Positions 33,246 to 41,291 of a DNA stretch of 46,205 bases are shown in pieces; position 1 is the stretch's first letter; each line of letters opens with the position of its first letter. The position numbers and the translations under genes were made by a program. The stretch covers positions 1-46,205 of the forward strand of contig JANYJX010000066.1 of the NCBI GenBank assembly GCA_025358355.1. Reading direction: 5' to 3'. The DNA comes from Actinomycetes bacterium. GTDB taxonomy: Bacteria > Actinomycetota > Thermoleophilia > Gaiellales > Gaiellaceae. A model generated the notes under the pieces. The model was not told the DNA's origin, made no database searches, and saw nothing but the letters and a program-made list of their open reading frames with translations.

Positions 33246-34496
33246 ATGAGCGCGCGCTCGTTCCAGTTCACTTCGGAGTCCGTCACCGAGGGCCATCCGG
33301 ACAAGATCGCGGATCAGATCTCGGACTCTGTGCTCGACGCGGTTCTGGCCGACGACCCGAACGGCCGCGTCGCCTGCGAGACCCTGATCACGACCGGCCT
33401 TGTCGTTGTAGCGGGCGAGATCTCGACTGGAACGTACGTCGATGTGCGGCAGGTGGTGCGCGAGCGCATCGCCGAGATCGGCTACACGCGCGCCAAGTAC
33501 GGCTTCGACGCCGAGACGTGTGGCGTGATGGTCGCGATCGACGAACAGTCGCCTGACATCGCGCAGGGTGTCGACGAGTCGTACGAGGCGCAGCGTGGCG
33601 ACATCGACCCGATCGACCTGATCGGCGCCGGCGACCAGGGAATGATGTTCGGCTACGCGAGCCGCGAGACCGACGAGCTGATGCCGCTGCCGATCATGCT
33701 GGCGCACAAGCTCGCGAAGGGCCTCTCCGAAGTGCGCAAGGCCGATGTCCTGCCGTATCTCCGCCCGGACGGGAAGTCTCAGGTGACGGTGCGCTACGAG
33801 ACGGACGAGCACGGACACCAGCGGCCGGTGGAGATCGAGCGCCTGCTGATCTCGACGCAGCATCGCGACGGGATCGACGTCGAGACGCTGCTGAAGCCCG
33901 ACCTGCTCAAGCATGTTGTCGAGCCGATCCTGCATGCCGACTACCGCGATCTGTTCGACCCGGCGCGATTCGCGACGAATGACTTCTTCTACGTCAACCC
34001 GACCGGCAAGTTTGTGATCGGCGGCCCGATGGGCGATACGGGCCTGACTGGGCGCAAGATCATCGTCGACACCTACGGCGGCGCCGCGCCGCACGGTGGT
34101 GGCGCGTTCTCGGGCAAGGATCCGACGAAAGTCGATCGCTCGGCTGCGTACGCGGCGCGCTACGTCGCGAAGAACGTCGTTGCGGCTGGGCTCGCGGATC
34201 GCTGCCAGATTCAGGTCGCATATGCGATCGGCGTTGCGCATCCGCTGTCCGTGCTCGTCGACTGCTTCGGCACCGAGCTCGTGGCGCTCACGACGATCGA
34301 GCGGCTGATCTCCGAGCACTTCGACCTGCGTCCCGGCGCGATCATCCGCGACCTCGACCTGCGACGTCCGATCTACAAGAAGACGGCTGCCTACGGTCAC
34401 TTCGGCCGCTCCGACCCCGACTTCACGTGGGAGCGCACCGACAAGGCCGACGTTCTTCGGGCTGCTGCCGGCCTCGCCGAGCCGGCACCTGTCTAG
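33246..34496 (+). CDS. metK: S-adenosylmethionine synthetase
   Basis: The 416-aa enzyme makes S-adenosylmethionine from methionine and ATP. It shows [19 protein letters not shown] near the N-terminus, [29 protein letters not shown] and the P-loop-like [19 protein letters not shown]. All regions expected for MetK are present. No riboswitch precedes it. Its end is overlapped or directly followed by a frameshifted VOC gene. Confidence 0.96.
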   Translation: MSARSFQFTSESVTEGHPDKIADQISDSVLDAVLADDPNGRVACETLITTGLVVVAGEISTGTYVDVRQVVRERIAEIGYTRAKYGFDAETCGVMVAIDEQSPDIAQGVDESYEAQRGDIDPIDLIGAGDQGMMFGYASRETDELMPLPIMLAHKLAKGLSEVRKADVLPYLRPDGKSQVTVRYETDEHGHQRPVEIERLLISTQHRDGIDVETLLKPDLLKHVVEPILHADYRDLFDPARFATNDFFYVNPTGKFVIGGPMGDTGLTGRKIIVDTYGGAAPHGGGAFSGKDPTKVDRSAAYAARYVAKNVVAAGLADRCQIQVAYAIGVAHPLSVLVDCFGTELVALTTIERLISEHFDLRPGAIIRDLDLRRPIYKKTAAYGHFGRSDPDFTWERTDKADVLRAAAGLAEPAPV

Positions 34497-34885
34497 CCCG
34501 TTCGCGTCCGCGCAGATCCGCATTGCGCGGCCGTCGGCTCGCTCCCGTGAGGTCGTCGAGTTCTACTCCGTGACGCTCGGCCTGCCGGTGCTCGCGCAGT
34601 GGGACGGCCACGGCGACTACGACGGCACGGTCGTCGGGACTGCCCGACGCGAGCCGCCAGCTCCAAATCCTCTCGGTTGCGGAGGTCGCTCCTACGCCGA
34701 CGAGCGAGGATCAGCTCGTCTTCTACCTCGGCTCGGCTGAGCGGGTCGAGGTTGTGGTCGCGCGTCTCGCCGCGGCCGGCCACGAGCCTCGACTCTCCCC
34801 AAACGAGTACTGGCAGGAAACGGGCGCGTGCTGCTTCGTCGACCCCGACGGCTACTGGCTGATCCTCTCGCCCGCCGCCTGGTAG
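34489..34885 (+). pseudogene. VOC (glyoxalase-like) protein gene with one frameshift
   Basis: Two adjacent frames join into one glyoxalase/bleomycin-resistance-fold protein. The first reads FASAQIRIARPS, then VVEFYSVTLGLPVLAQWDG, to the codons for TVVG. A +1 shift at about 34639 (an extra A) leads to LPDASRQLQILS, VFYLGSAERVEVVV and FVDPDGYWLILSP, ending in TAG at 34883-34885. VOC proteins bind metals or small ligands; this one's substrate is unknown. No ATG or GTG fits the start; CTG 34489 within metK is the nearest candidate. It is either a recent inactivation or a sequencing error, since the rest is well preserved. Confidence 0.65.
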
Positions 34886-34926
34886 CGCCGTTCAGCGGGT
34901 CGGCCGCCGTGCCGAAGAGGGGACGG

Positions 34927-35526
34927 GTGACCGCGCGAGCTCTTAGGCTGGCGCTGCTACCGCTCGCTTGGCTCAGCGTGGCGTTTGTCGGAGCGTGCGT
35001 GTTCGAGGTCTCGGTTGTCGCGGGATCGTCACTCCGAACGCCGCCGACGCCGGGGCATTTCGAGACGACGCTGCTCACGGATCACCACGGCGCGGCGGAT
35101 GTGGTCGCGCTGCTGGCGAGGAACATCCCACTACTCGCGGCGATGGCCCTGCTGTCGTGGTCGCTTGCGCGGGCAGGGCGCTCGGATCACCCACGGGCAC
35201 GCGCCGGGCGAGCTGTGTACGCGGTCACCGTCGCGGGCTTCCTGGTCGGCCTCTGGTGGATTCTTACTCGGCAGGCGGCGGGGCTGAGCGAGCACGTCGT
35301 CTCGCCGTCGGTGCTGCTGCTCGCACTCCCTCACGGGCCGCTCGAGTTCGCCGCGTTGTTCTTGCCTCTGGTCGCGGCAGTCGACGGCTCGCGTCGACGC
35401 GGTCTGACGCCGACGTACGCAGTCGGTGGGTCGGTCGCACGTGCCTTGCCGCTGCCCGTCTGTGCGGCGTTCGTCGAGACCTTTGTCAGCCCGCTCCTGT
35501 TCACGATCTCGAACCTCCAGCGATGA
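34927..35526 (+). CDS. SpoIIM-like multi-pass membrane protein
   Basis: The 199-aa product has about five hydrophobic segments. LLARNIPLLAAMALLSW and LPHGPLEFAALFLPL resemble the conserved core of the stage II sporulation protein M family, which also occurs in many non-sporulating bacteria. The function here is unknown. GTG 34927 is chosen because GAGGGG (34917-34922) lies 4 bases upstream; GTG 34909 is possible. Its stop overlaps the next gene (ATGA 35523-35526), so the two products probably act together. Confidence 0.55.
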   Translation: MTARALRLALLPLAWLSVAFVGACVFEVSVVAGSSLRTPPTPGHFETTLLTDHHGAADVVALLARNIPLLAAMALLSWSLARAGRSDHPRARAGRAVYAVTVAGFLVGLWWILTRQAAGLSEHVVSPSVLLLALPHGPLEFAALFLPLVAAVDGSRRRGLTPTYAVGGSVARALPLPVCAAFVETFVSPLLFTISNLQR

Positions 35527-36281
35527 GGCGCGCAGTTTGGCTGTTGGTGCTCGGAATCGCCGTGGGTGCGACCGGCTGCGGACGGCTCGAGCATCGCTTC
35601 AGCTATGTGGATCCGCCCGGGACGCCGTTCCAGGTGTGGCTTCCGGAGGGTTCGGGCGCGGGAGCAGTTGTCGTCGACCAGGATCGGGTCGCGGTCGCCT
35701 GGTTTGGGTTCAGCCCCAGCGGCGGACTCCGCAGGCAGGGCGTCCAAGGAGCGCAGATCGCGTGGGCATCGCTCACGCGCGATCGCGGCCCTTGCGGCCC
35801 AGCGCGTGTCGGAGACGAGGTTCGCGGCGACCTGCCGTCGCTGAGGCTCCAATGCATCCTCGGCTTCACATCTCTCTGGACGACGCAGGCGGCATCGGGA
35901 ATCGGGAGGCCGACATCGGTCGCGCTGGCTTTCTCGGCTGCCTCGACTCCGACGAGCGTCTGGGGAACCAAGAGCGGCGTGTGGCTCGTGGATGGACTCG
36001 AGACTCGCATGCTCATCCGCGGCCAAGCGCGCTCAGTGGCGCTCCGCCGAATCGGGAAGGAGGATCTCGTCCTCACAGTGGTTGTGCGGCGGAATGGTGC
36101 CTGGCGAGCCGATGTCCTGCGGCGTGTTCGCGGTCGATGGCGGAGGCCATCCGACGCGAGTGATTCGCCGCCTTCGCTCGGAGAGCAGAGCACCGGAGCG
36201 TTCGCGGCCAGGTTGGAGGGGCTATCCGTCACCGGCAAGACCTCGCTCCGCGCCTACAGGCTCGCTCTCACCCCGAAGTAA
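35523..36281 (+). CDS. Predicted lipoprotein, function unknown
   Basis: The 252-aa protein has a short lipoprotein signal peptide (MRRAVWLLVLGIAVGATGC, Cys19); the lipobox is slightly non-canonical, with Ala at -3. The mature part is rich in beta-strand patterns (GAVVVDQDRVAVAWFGFS, GVWLVDGLE, DLVLTVVVRRNGAW) that suggest a propeller or sandwich. Two Cys near the middle (GPCGP and LQCIL) could form a disulfide. I recognise no family. It is translationally coupled to the SpoIIM-like gene and ends 7 bases before the convergent regulator gene. Confidence 0.6.
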   Translation: MRRAVWLLVLGIAVGATGCGRLEHRFSYVDPPGTPFQVWLPEGSGAGAVVVDQDRVAVAWFGFSPSGGLRRQGVQGAQIAWASLTRDRGPCGPARVGDEVRGDLPSLRLQCILGFTSLWTTQAASGIGRPTSVALAFSAASTPTSVWGTKSGVWLVDGLETRMLIRGQARSVALRRIGKEDLVLTVVVRRNGAWRADVLRRVRGRWRRPSDASDSPPSLGEQSTGAFAARLEGLSVTGKTSLRAYRLALTPK

Positions 36282-36288
36282 TGGCCGA

Positions 36289-36978
36289 TCAGGCGCCGAC
36301 GCGGACGTACAGGCCTTGCGCTGCCTTCTCGGCGATCGCCCGCTCGGTGCCGTCGATCGCGATCTTGAGCTGGCCCGCCGCCGGCTGCGCCTCACGCATT
36401 TCGACACGCGTGCCAGGCACGAGACCTTCGTCGTAGAACCAGTGCAGGAGGTCGCCATCGTGCTCCGCGAGACGCACGACAATCCCTGCGCTGCCGGCCC
36501 CGAGTTGGTCGAGCGACACGAGCTCGCGATTCTCCGCCTGCTCTGTCCCGGGATCGACCGGCCAGCCGTGCGGGCAGCGATCGGGGTGGCCCAGGCGCTC
36601 GTCGATCCGCTCCACCATGTCGTCGGTGAACGTGTCGCCGAGCACATCCGCGTGAACGTGCGACTCGGCCGGCGTGTAGCCCATGAAGTCGGTGAGGAAG
36701 CGCTCGATCAGCCGATGCTTGCGGACAACGCGTTGCGCGCGCTCGATGCCGGTGGGCGTGAGGATCGCTTCCTTCTGCTCGCCGCGCTCTAGGAGCCCGT
36801 CGACCTCGAGCCGCTTCAGCATCTCCCCGGCCGATGCGCGCGAGACGCCGAGCATCTCCGCGACGCGTGATGCAATCGCATTCGTGGCGGTGGCTGGGCG
36901 GTACTCGCCGATCGGGAAGGCGAGAAAATAGATCGTCTCCAGGTACTCATCAACTGAATGTCCCTGGCTCTGCGCCAC
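36289..36978 (-). CDS. DtxR/MntR-family metal-dependent regulator
   Basis: The 229-aa protein has an N-terminal winged helix (EYLETIYFL, then IASRVAEMLGVSRASAGEMLKRLE). A dimer and metal-binding region has VVRKHRLIERFL (H88, E92) and CPHG (135-138). A C-terminal FeoA/SH3-like domain starts at about residue 150. Aligned by eye to DtxR, H79, E83 and H98 correspond to H88, E92 and H109. The primary-site Cys102, Glu105 and His106 are Leu113, Thr116 and Phe117, so metal choice may differ. GTG 36978 is preceded by TATAGT 6 bases upstream, a leaderless start. It probably represses the divergent ZIP gene and itself. Confidence 0.88.
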   Translation of the reverse strand: MAQSQGHSVDEYLETIYFLAFPIGEYRPATATNAIASRVAEMLGVSRASAGEMLKRLEVDGLLERGEQKEAILTPTGIERAQRVVRKHRLIERFLTDFMGYTPAESHVHADVLGDTFTDDMVERIDERLGHPDRCPHGWPVDPGTEQAENRELVSLDQLGAGSAGIVVRLAEHDGDLLHWFYDEGLVPGTRVEMREAQPAAGQLKIAIDGTERAIAEKAAQGLYVRVGA

Positions 36979-36981
36979 GGG

Positions 36982-37009
36982 TTGACTATAGTGCGATCTC
37001 GTGTAAGGT
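36982..37009 (+). promoter_or_regulatory. Putative promoter of the ZIP transporter gene
   Basis: TTGACT (36982-36987) and TAAGGT (37004-37009) are 16 bases apart. The -10 box lies within the 18-bp palindrome at 37002-37019, so a bound repressor would block it. Confidence 0.5.
36985..36990 (-). promoter_or_regulatory. -10 box (TATAGT) of the DtxR-family regulator gene
   Basis: TATAGT on the minus strand lies 6 bases before GTG 36978. It overlaps the -35 box of the divergent ZIP promoter, and its own -35 region falls inside the palindrome. Confidence 0.5.
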
Positions 37010-37019
37010 CGGCCTTACA
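37002..37019. promoter_or_regulatory. Perfect 18-bp palindrome, likely metalloregulator operator
   Basis: TGTAAGG, spacer TCGG, CCTTACA is a perfect inverted repeat. It resembles DtxR/IdeR boxes in size, A/T outer bases and AGG/CCT core. It covers the -10 of the ZIP gene and the -35 region of the regulator gene, so one site could repress both. Confidence 0.7.
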
Positions 37020-37063
37020 GTCGCGAGCAGGTGAGTCACGGACTCGGGGGAGAATCCGCGGAT

Positions 37064-37906
37064 ATGTCCTCAACACACATTGCATTCCTCGGCGCGATTG
37101 CCGGCTTCACGATCTTCCTCGGGCTGCCGATCGCGCGGGTGCGTAACCAACCGCTGGCGCTAAAGGCGCTGCTCGCTGCGACCGCAACCGGGATCCTGCT
37201 GTTCCTGCTCTGGGATGTCCTGTCGCATGGAGTCGAGCCGATCGAGACCGCGCTCACGGCGGCGGCGCTCGATCACACCGGCTCGTGGCTCCGCTTCGCT
37301 GCGCTGGCTGCGGTGTTCGGCGGCTGTTTCACGATCGGCCTGATGAGCCTCGTCTACTTCGATCGCGTGATCTCGGCGCGCCGACGGCGCAGCTTCATGA
37401 GTGTCGGCGCAGCTGCTGCAGCGGATTTCGAGCAGACCATCGGGCTCTCGCAAGGGGAGTCGCTGGCGCTGCTCATCGCGACCGGGATCGGCCTGCATAA
37501 CTTCTCGGAAGGCCTCGCGATCGGGCAGTCGGCGGCCGATGGCAAGCTCGCGCTGGCTTACGTCCTGATCATCGGTTTCGGCCTGCACAACGCGACCGAG
37601 GGGTTCGGCATCGTCGGGCCGATGTCGGGTGGCGACGCCCGTCCGAGCTGGGGCTTCCTCGGCTTGCTCGGGCTGATTGGTGGTGGGCCGACGCTTGTCG
37701 GGACGCTCGTCGGCCAGGTCTTTGTGAGCGAACCCGTGTCGATCGCGTTCCTCGCGCTCGCGGCCGGCTCGATCCTTTACGTCGTGATCGAGCTGCTTGG
37801 TGTGTGTCGCTCGTTTGGCAGCCGGACGATGGTGGCGTGGGGGTTGACCCTCGGGCTGATGCTGGGGTTCGCAACGGATTTCGTGCTCGTCGCCGCCGGC
37901 GCCTAG
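37064..37906 (+). CDS. ZIP-family metal transporter
   Basis: The 280-aa membrane protein has about eight TM helices. The metal-binding helices carry GLHNFSEGLAIG (H145, N146, E149) and GLHNATEGFGIVG (H175, N176, E179), the ZIP binuclear-site pattern. A loop of about 25 residues with RRRR separates helices 3 and 4; it lacks the usual His-rich stretch. It would import a divalent metal such as Zn, Fe or Mn. ATG 37064 has GGGGGAG about 11 bases upstream; GTG 37031 is the alternative. Its control by the divergent DtxR-type protein suggests Fe or Mn. Confidence 0.88.
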   Translation: MSSTHIAFLGAIAGFTIFLGLPIARVRNQPLALKALLAATATGILLFLLWDVLSHGVEPIETALTAAALDHTGSWLRFAALAAVFGGCFTIGLMSLVYFDRVISARRRRSFMSVGAAAAADFEQTIGLSQGESLALLIATGIGLHNFSEGLAIGQSAADGKLALAYVLIIGFGLHNATEGFGIVGPMSGGDARPSWGFLGLLGLIGGGPTLVGTLVGQVFVSEPVSIAFLALAAGSILYVVIELLGVCRSFGSRTMVAWGLTLGLMLGFATDFVLVAAGA

Positions 37907-37918
37907 CCGACCCGCCGC

Positions 37919-37924
37919 TACGCT
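37919..37924 (+). promoter_or_regulatory. Putative -10 box (TACGCT) of priA
   Basis: TACGCT lies 6 bases before GTG 37931, again a leaderless arrangement. Confidence 0.45.
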
Positions 37925-37930
37925 CGACCG

Positions 37931-39859
37931 GTGCCGCTCGCGTCGGTTTACCCGCTGCTCTCGACCCGCTCGCTTGCGCGCCCGTTCACGTACGAGGTTG
38001 ACGACGACGTCGAGGTAGGCGCGATTGTCGCGATCCGGCTGGGGCGGCAGATGGCACGCGGCGTGGTCGCCGAGATTGGTGTAACGAAGCCCGCGGGCGT
38101 GATACCCGTCCCCGTTGGTCGCGTGCTGGCGACGGTTCCGGCGACGCTTGTCGACCTCGCCCTCTGGCTCGCCGACTACTACGGCTCGACGCCGGCGCGC
38201 GCGCTCGAGTTGATTGCGCCGCGCGAGGCGAAGCGCCGCGCCGCGCGACCTTCTCCGGCGGAGCGCGAGTCGCTCGCCGGCGAGCCCGAGCCCGATGCGC
38301 TGACACCCGAGCAGACCGAGGCGGTAGCCCGGATCGTCGCGCTGCTCGATGCCGACGGCGGCCATGTCCTGCTCGCCGGGCCGACGGGGAGCGGCAAGAC
38401 CGAGGTCTACCTCCAAGCCGCAGCGGCAGCTCTCGAGCGCGAACGTGGAGTGATCGTCCTCGTGCCGGAGATCGCGCTCGCGCCGCAGACCGTCGGCCGG
38501 TTCCGGGCGCGCTTCGGCGACACTGTTGCGATCGTCCACTCCGGGCTCGGTGGCGCCGAGCGCCGCGACGAGCGCGCGCGGATCGCGAGCGGCGAGGCGC
38601 GAATCGTGGTCGGTGCGCGGTCGGCGGTGTTCGCGCCGATGCGGGGTGTCGGGCTGATCGTCGTCGACGAGGAACACGACGCTGCCTACAAGCAGGACGC
38701 CGATCCGCGCTACGACGCACGCAGTGTCGCTGCGAAACGTGCGGCGCTCGAGGGGGCGGTGGCCGTCTACGGGAGTGCGACGCCGCGCCCGGAGAGCTGG
38801 AAACGGCTCGAGCGTCTGCCGCTGCGCGGGCGGATTGGCGCGCCGATGCCGCGCGTTCGCCTCGTCGACCTTCGGCGCGAGGCCGGCTATCCGCTGTCGG
38901 CGCCGCTGCTGCGTGAGCTCGGAGACATCGCGACGAACGGCGGCCGGGCGATCCTGCTGCTCAACCGCCGAGGTGTCGCGCCGGCGCTGCACTGCCGCGC
39001 GTGTGGCGTCTCGCGTCGCTGCGGCGCGTGCGATGTCGCGCTGACGCTGCACGCCGACGGGCGCCTGCACTGCCACCACTGCGCGTACTCGGAACGCGTG
39101 CCCGAGTCGTGCCCCGAGTGCGGTTCGGTCGAACTCGCGCGCGTGGGGGCGGGAACGCAGAAGCTCGAGACCGAGCTCGCCCGGCACCTGCCCGAACTCG
39201 CGCGAATCAGGCTCGACGCTGATACAACCTCGCGCCCCGGCGAGCTGCGCGACGCGCTGTCGCGCTTCGCCTCCACCGATCGCGCAGTTCTTATCGGCAC
39301 GCAGATGGTCGCCAAGGGCCATCACTTTCCGGGCGTTCGCCTCGCCGCTGTTGTCGATGCGGACACGGGTATGTCGTTGCCTGACTTTCGCGCGGAGGAG
39401 CGTACGTTCCAACTCGTCACGCAGCTCGCTGGGCGCAGCGGCCGGGACGCGCCGGGGCTCGTGCTCGTGCAGACGTTCCAGCCGGATGCGACACCGCTCG
39501 CGTTTGCCGCGCGTCACGATGTCGCGGGGTTTCTCGCTGGTGAGCTGGAGCGTCGCGAGGTGTTGGGTTACCCGCCGTATCGCCATCTCGTCTCGATCGT
39601 TGTTGCTGGCCGTTCGCCGGCCGAGCCCGAGCGCGCGCTCAAGGAGATTCGCGCGCGGCTCGAAGGGCTCGGCGCGGATCTGCTCGGGCCAGCGCCGCTG
39701 CTGCGGCTCCGCGGGCGCCATCGCGCGCAGCTCGTGGCGAAGACATCCGAGCCGCGGCGCATCGCGCGCGCCGCAGCCGCGCTCCTCGAAGCGGCGACTC
39801 CGGCGCTTCGCCGCGACGGGCTCACCGCCGTGGTGGACGTCGACCCGCAATCGCTGTAG
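37931..39859 (+). CDS. priA: Primosomal protein N' (PriA helicase)
   Basis: The 642-aa superfamily 2 helicase restarts stalled replication forks. It has an N-terminal DNA-binding domain (about 1-100), Walker A GPTGSGKTE at 150-158, DEEH at 246-249, and eight zinc-binding cysteines (355, 358, 364, 367, 381, 384, 394, 397). Helicase motifs GTQMVAKGHHFPGV and LAGRSGR follow. Many actinobacterial PriA proteins have lost the Walker motifs, but this one keeps them and should be active. At 642 aa it is shorter than the roughly 730 of E. coli, mainly in linkers. Confidence 0.93.
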   Translation: MPLASVYPLLSTRSLARPFTYEVDDDVEVGAIVAIRLGRQMARGVVAEIGVTKPAGVIPVPVGRVLATVPATLVDLALWLADYYGSTPARALELIAPREAKRRAARPSPAERESLAGEPEPDALTPEQTEAVARIVALLDADGGHVLLAGPTGSGKTEVYLQAAAAALERERGVIVLVPEIALAPQTVGRFRARFGDTVAIVHSGLGGAERRDERARIASGEARIVVGARSAVFAPMRGVGLIVVDEEHDAAYKQDADPRYDARSVAAKRAALEGAVAVYGSATPRPESWKRLERLPLRGRIGAPMPRVRLVDLRREAGYPLSAPLLRELGDIATNGGRAILLLNRRGVAPALHCRACGVSRRCGACDVALTLHADGRLHCHHCAYSERVPESCPECGSVELARVGAGTQKLETELARHLPELARIRLDADTTSRPGELRDALSRFASTDRAVLIGTQMVAKGHHFPGVRLAAVVDADTGMSLPDFRAEERTFQLVTQLAGRSGRDAPGLVLVQTFQPDATPLAFAARHDVAGFLAGELERREVLGYPPYRHLVSIVVAGRSPAEPERALKEIRARLEGLGADLLGPAPLLRLRGRHRAQLVAKTSEPRRIARAAAALLEAATPALRRDGLTAVVDVDPQSL

Positions 39860-39869
39860 CCGACGCGGC

Positions 39870-39875
39870 TAGACT
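39870..39875 (+). promoter_or_regulatory. Putative -10 box (TAGACT) of def
   Basis: TAGACT lies 6 bases before GTG 39882. It supports translation of the unusual His-rich N-terminus of Def. Confidence 0.45.
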
Positions 39876-39881
39876 CGCGTC

Positions 39882-40487
39882 GTGTCCGACCATCACCATG
39901 ACCACGCGCACGACGACGACCACGCGCATGACGACGAGCACGACGAGGATGAGGAGGGCGCCGCCGAGAGCGAGGTTCGCAAGCGCATCGCTCTCTCGCA
40001 GGTGCGTCAGTACGGTGACCCGGTTCTGCGCATGCGCGCGAACGAGGTCGTCGCCTTCGACGACGAGCTGGCGCGACTCGTCGGGCGGATGACCGAGCTG
40101 ATGCACGACGCCCACGGCGTCGGTCTCGCGGCGACGCAGGTTGGGGTGGTGCGGCGCTTCTTCGTCTTCGAGCACGACGGCGAGGATCTTGTGCTTGCGA
40201 ACCCGTCGATCACCAAGACCGGGAAGGACGTCGAGGTCGACGACGAGGGTTGCCTGTCGCTCGGCACCGTGCGTGTGCCTGTCGAGCGCGCGGCCGAGAT
40301 CGTGATCGAGGGCCAGAACGGCGCCGGCGAGCACGTCAAATACGAGCTCGACGGGATGTCGGCGCGTGTCGTCCAGCACGAGCTCGACCACCTCGACGGC
40401 AGGCTGATCCTCGATCGCACCGACCCCGGGTCGCGCAAGGAGGCGCTCGCGAAGCTGCGGCCGCGGCTCCTCCTCGCTCAGCGGTAG
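39882..40487 (+). CDS. def: Peptide deformylase with His/Asp-rich N-terminal tail
   Basis: The 201-aa metalloenzyme removes the formyl group from nascent proteins. Motif 1 is GVGLAATQ (79-86, Thr replacing the usual Pro), motif 2 EGCLSL with C124, and motif 3 QHELDH (H166, E167, H170). The first 25 residues are almost only His, Asp, Glu and Ala, with eight His (4, 5, 6, 8, 10, 14, 16, 20). Deformylases normally begin near the residue aligning with IALSQVRQYGDPVLR (36-50). No other in-frame start codon lies before GTG 40001 inside that core. The tail could bind or store the catalytic Fe, Ni or Zn. fmt follows 3 bases later. Confidence 0.93.
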   Translation: MSDHHHDHAHDDDHAHDDEHDEDEEGAAESEVRKRIALSQVRQYGDPVLRMRANEVVAFDDELARLVGRMTELMHDAHGVGLAATQVGVVRRFFVFEHDGEDLVLANPSITKTGKDVEVDDEGCLSLGTVRVPVERAAEIVIEGQNGAGEHVKYELDGMSARVVQHELDHLDGRLILDRTDPGSRKEALAKLRPRLLLAQR

Positions 40488-40490
40488 AGC

Positions 40491-41291
40491 GTGGCCCGGA
40501 TCGCCGTCGCTGCGACGGCCCCGTTCGGCGCCGATGTTCTCGAACGGCTTGCCGCGCGGTACGAGGTCGCTGCGCTGCTGACGCGTCCGGACGCCCCGCG
40601 CGGTCGCGGGCAACGGCTCGCTCCTCCACCCGCAAAAGAGGCCGCGGTTCGGCTCGGGATTCCGGTGCTTCAGCCGGAGCGGCCGGTGGCCGGCCTCGAT
40701 CTGGGTGCGCCGACAGTTGTCGTTTGCGCGTACGGCCTGCTGATCCCCGAGCAGTTGCTGGCGGAAGGGTTGTGGCTGAACGTCCACCCGTCGTTGCTGC
40801 CGCGGTGGCGTGGGGCGGCGCCGGTCGAGCGTGCGATTCTCGCCGGCGATCCAGAGACCGGCGTGACGATTCACGAGACGGTGAAGGAGCTGGACGCCGG
40901 GCCAATCGCGGCTGCGCGCGCGTTCCCGATCGGTGCCGAGGACGATGCCGGGGCGGTGTTCGCGCACGCGGCGGAGGTAGCAGTCGAGCTTCTCGACGGG
41001 CTGCTTGACGGTGCGATCGAGTTCACGCCGCAGTCTGCCGAGGGCGTCGTGTACGCGGACAAAATCGCCGCGACCGATCGCGCGCTCGATCTCGCGTCGC
41101 CGGCTGAGGAGCTTGTTCGGCGAGTCCGCGCGCTGTCGCCGCACATTGGTGCGCGGGTCGAGCTCGAAGGTCGCGCTGTAACCGTCTGGCGCGCGCGAGT
41201 GGGCGAGGAGGGTGCGTTCGAGCCGCTCGAGGTCCAGCCCGATGGTGGCCGCCGGATGGAGGTCGAGGCATGGCGCCGCGGCCTCCGGTAG
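40491..41291 (+). CDS. fmt: Methionyl-tRNA formyltransferase (short)
   Basis: The 266-aa enzyme formylates initiator Met-tRNA using 10-formyl-tetrahydrofolate. The catalytic stretch LNVHPSLLPRWRGAAPVERAI is present (Asn, His and the following loop), as is ETGVTIHETVKELDAGP. Typical Fmt proteins are about 310 aa; here the C-terminal OB-like domain is compact and the N-terminal PDAPRGRGQ loop is retained. It follows def, the enzyme that reverses its mark on nascent protein, and overlaps rsmB by 22 bases. Confidence 0.92.
   Translation: MARIAVAATAPFGADVLERLAARYEVAALLTRPDAPRGRGQRLAPPPAKEAAVRLGIPVLQPERPVAGLDLGAPTVVVCAYGLLIPEQLLAEGLWLNVHPSLLPRWRGAAPVERAILAGDPETGVTIHETVKELDAGPIAAARAFPIGAEDDAGAVFAHAAEVAVELLDGLLDGAIEFTPQSAEGVVYADKIAATDRALDLASPAEELVRRVRALSPHIGARVELEGRAVTVWRARVGEEGAFEPLEVQPDGGRRMEVEAWRRGLR

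Noticed and set aside
37160-39850. 896-aa open frame on the minus strand
   Set aside because: It is antisense to the ZIP and priA genes, which have clear motifs; the peptide is low-complexity and has no domain.
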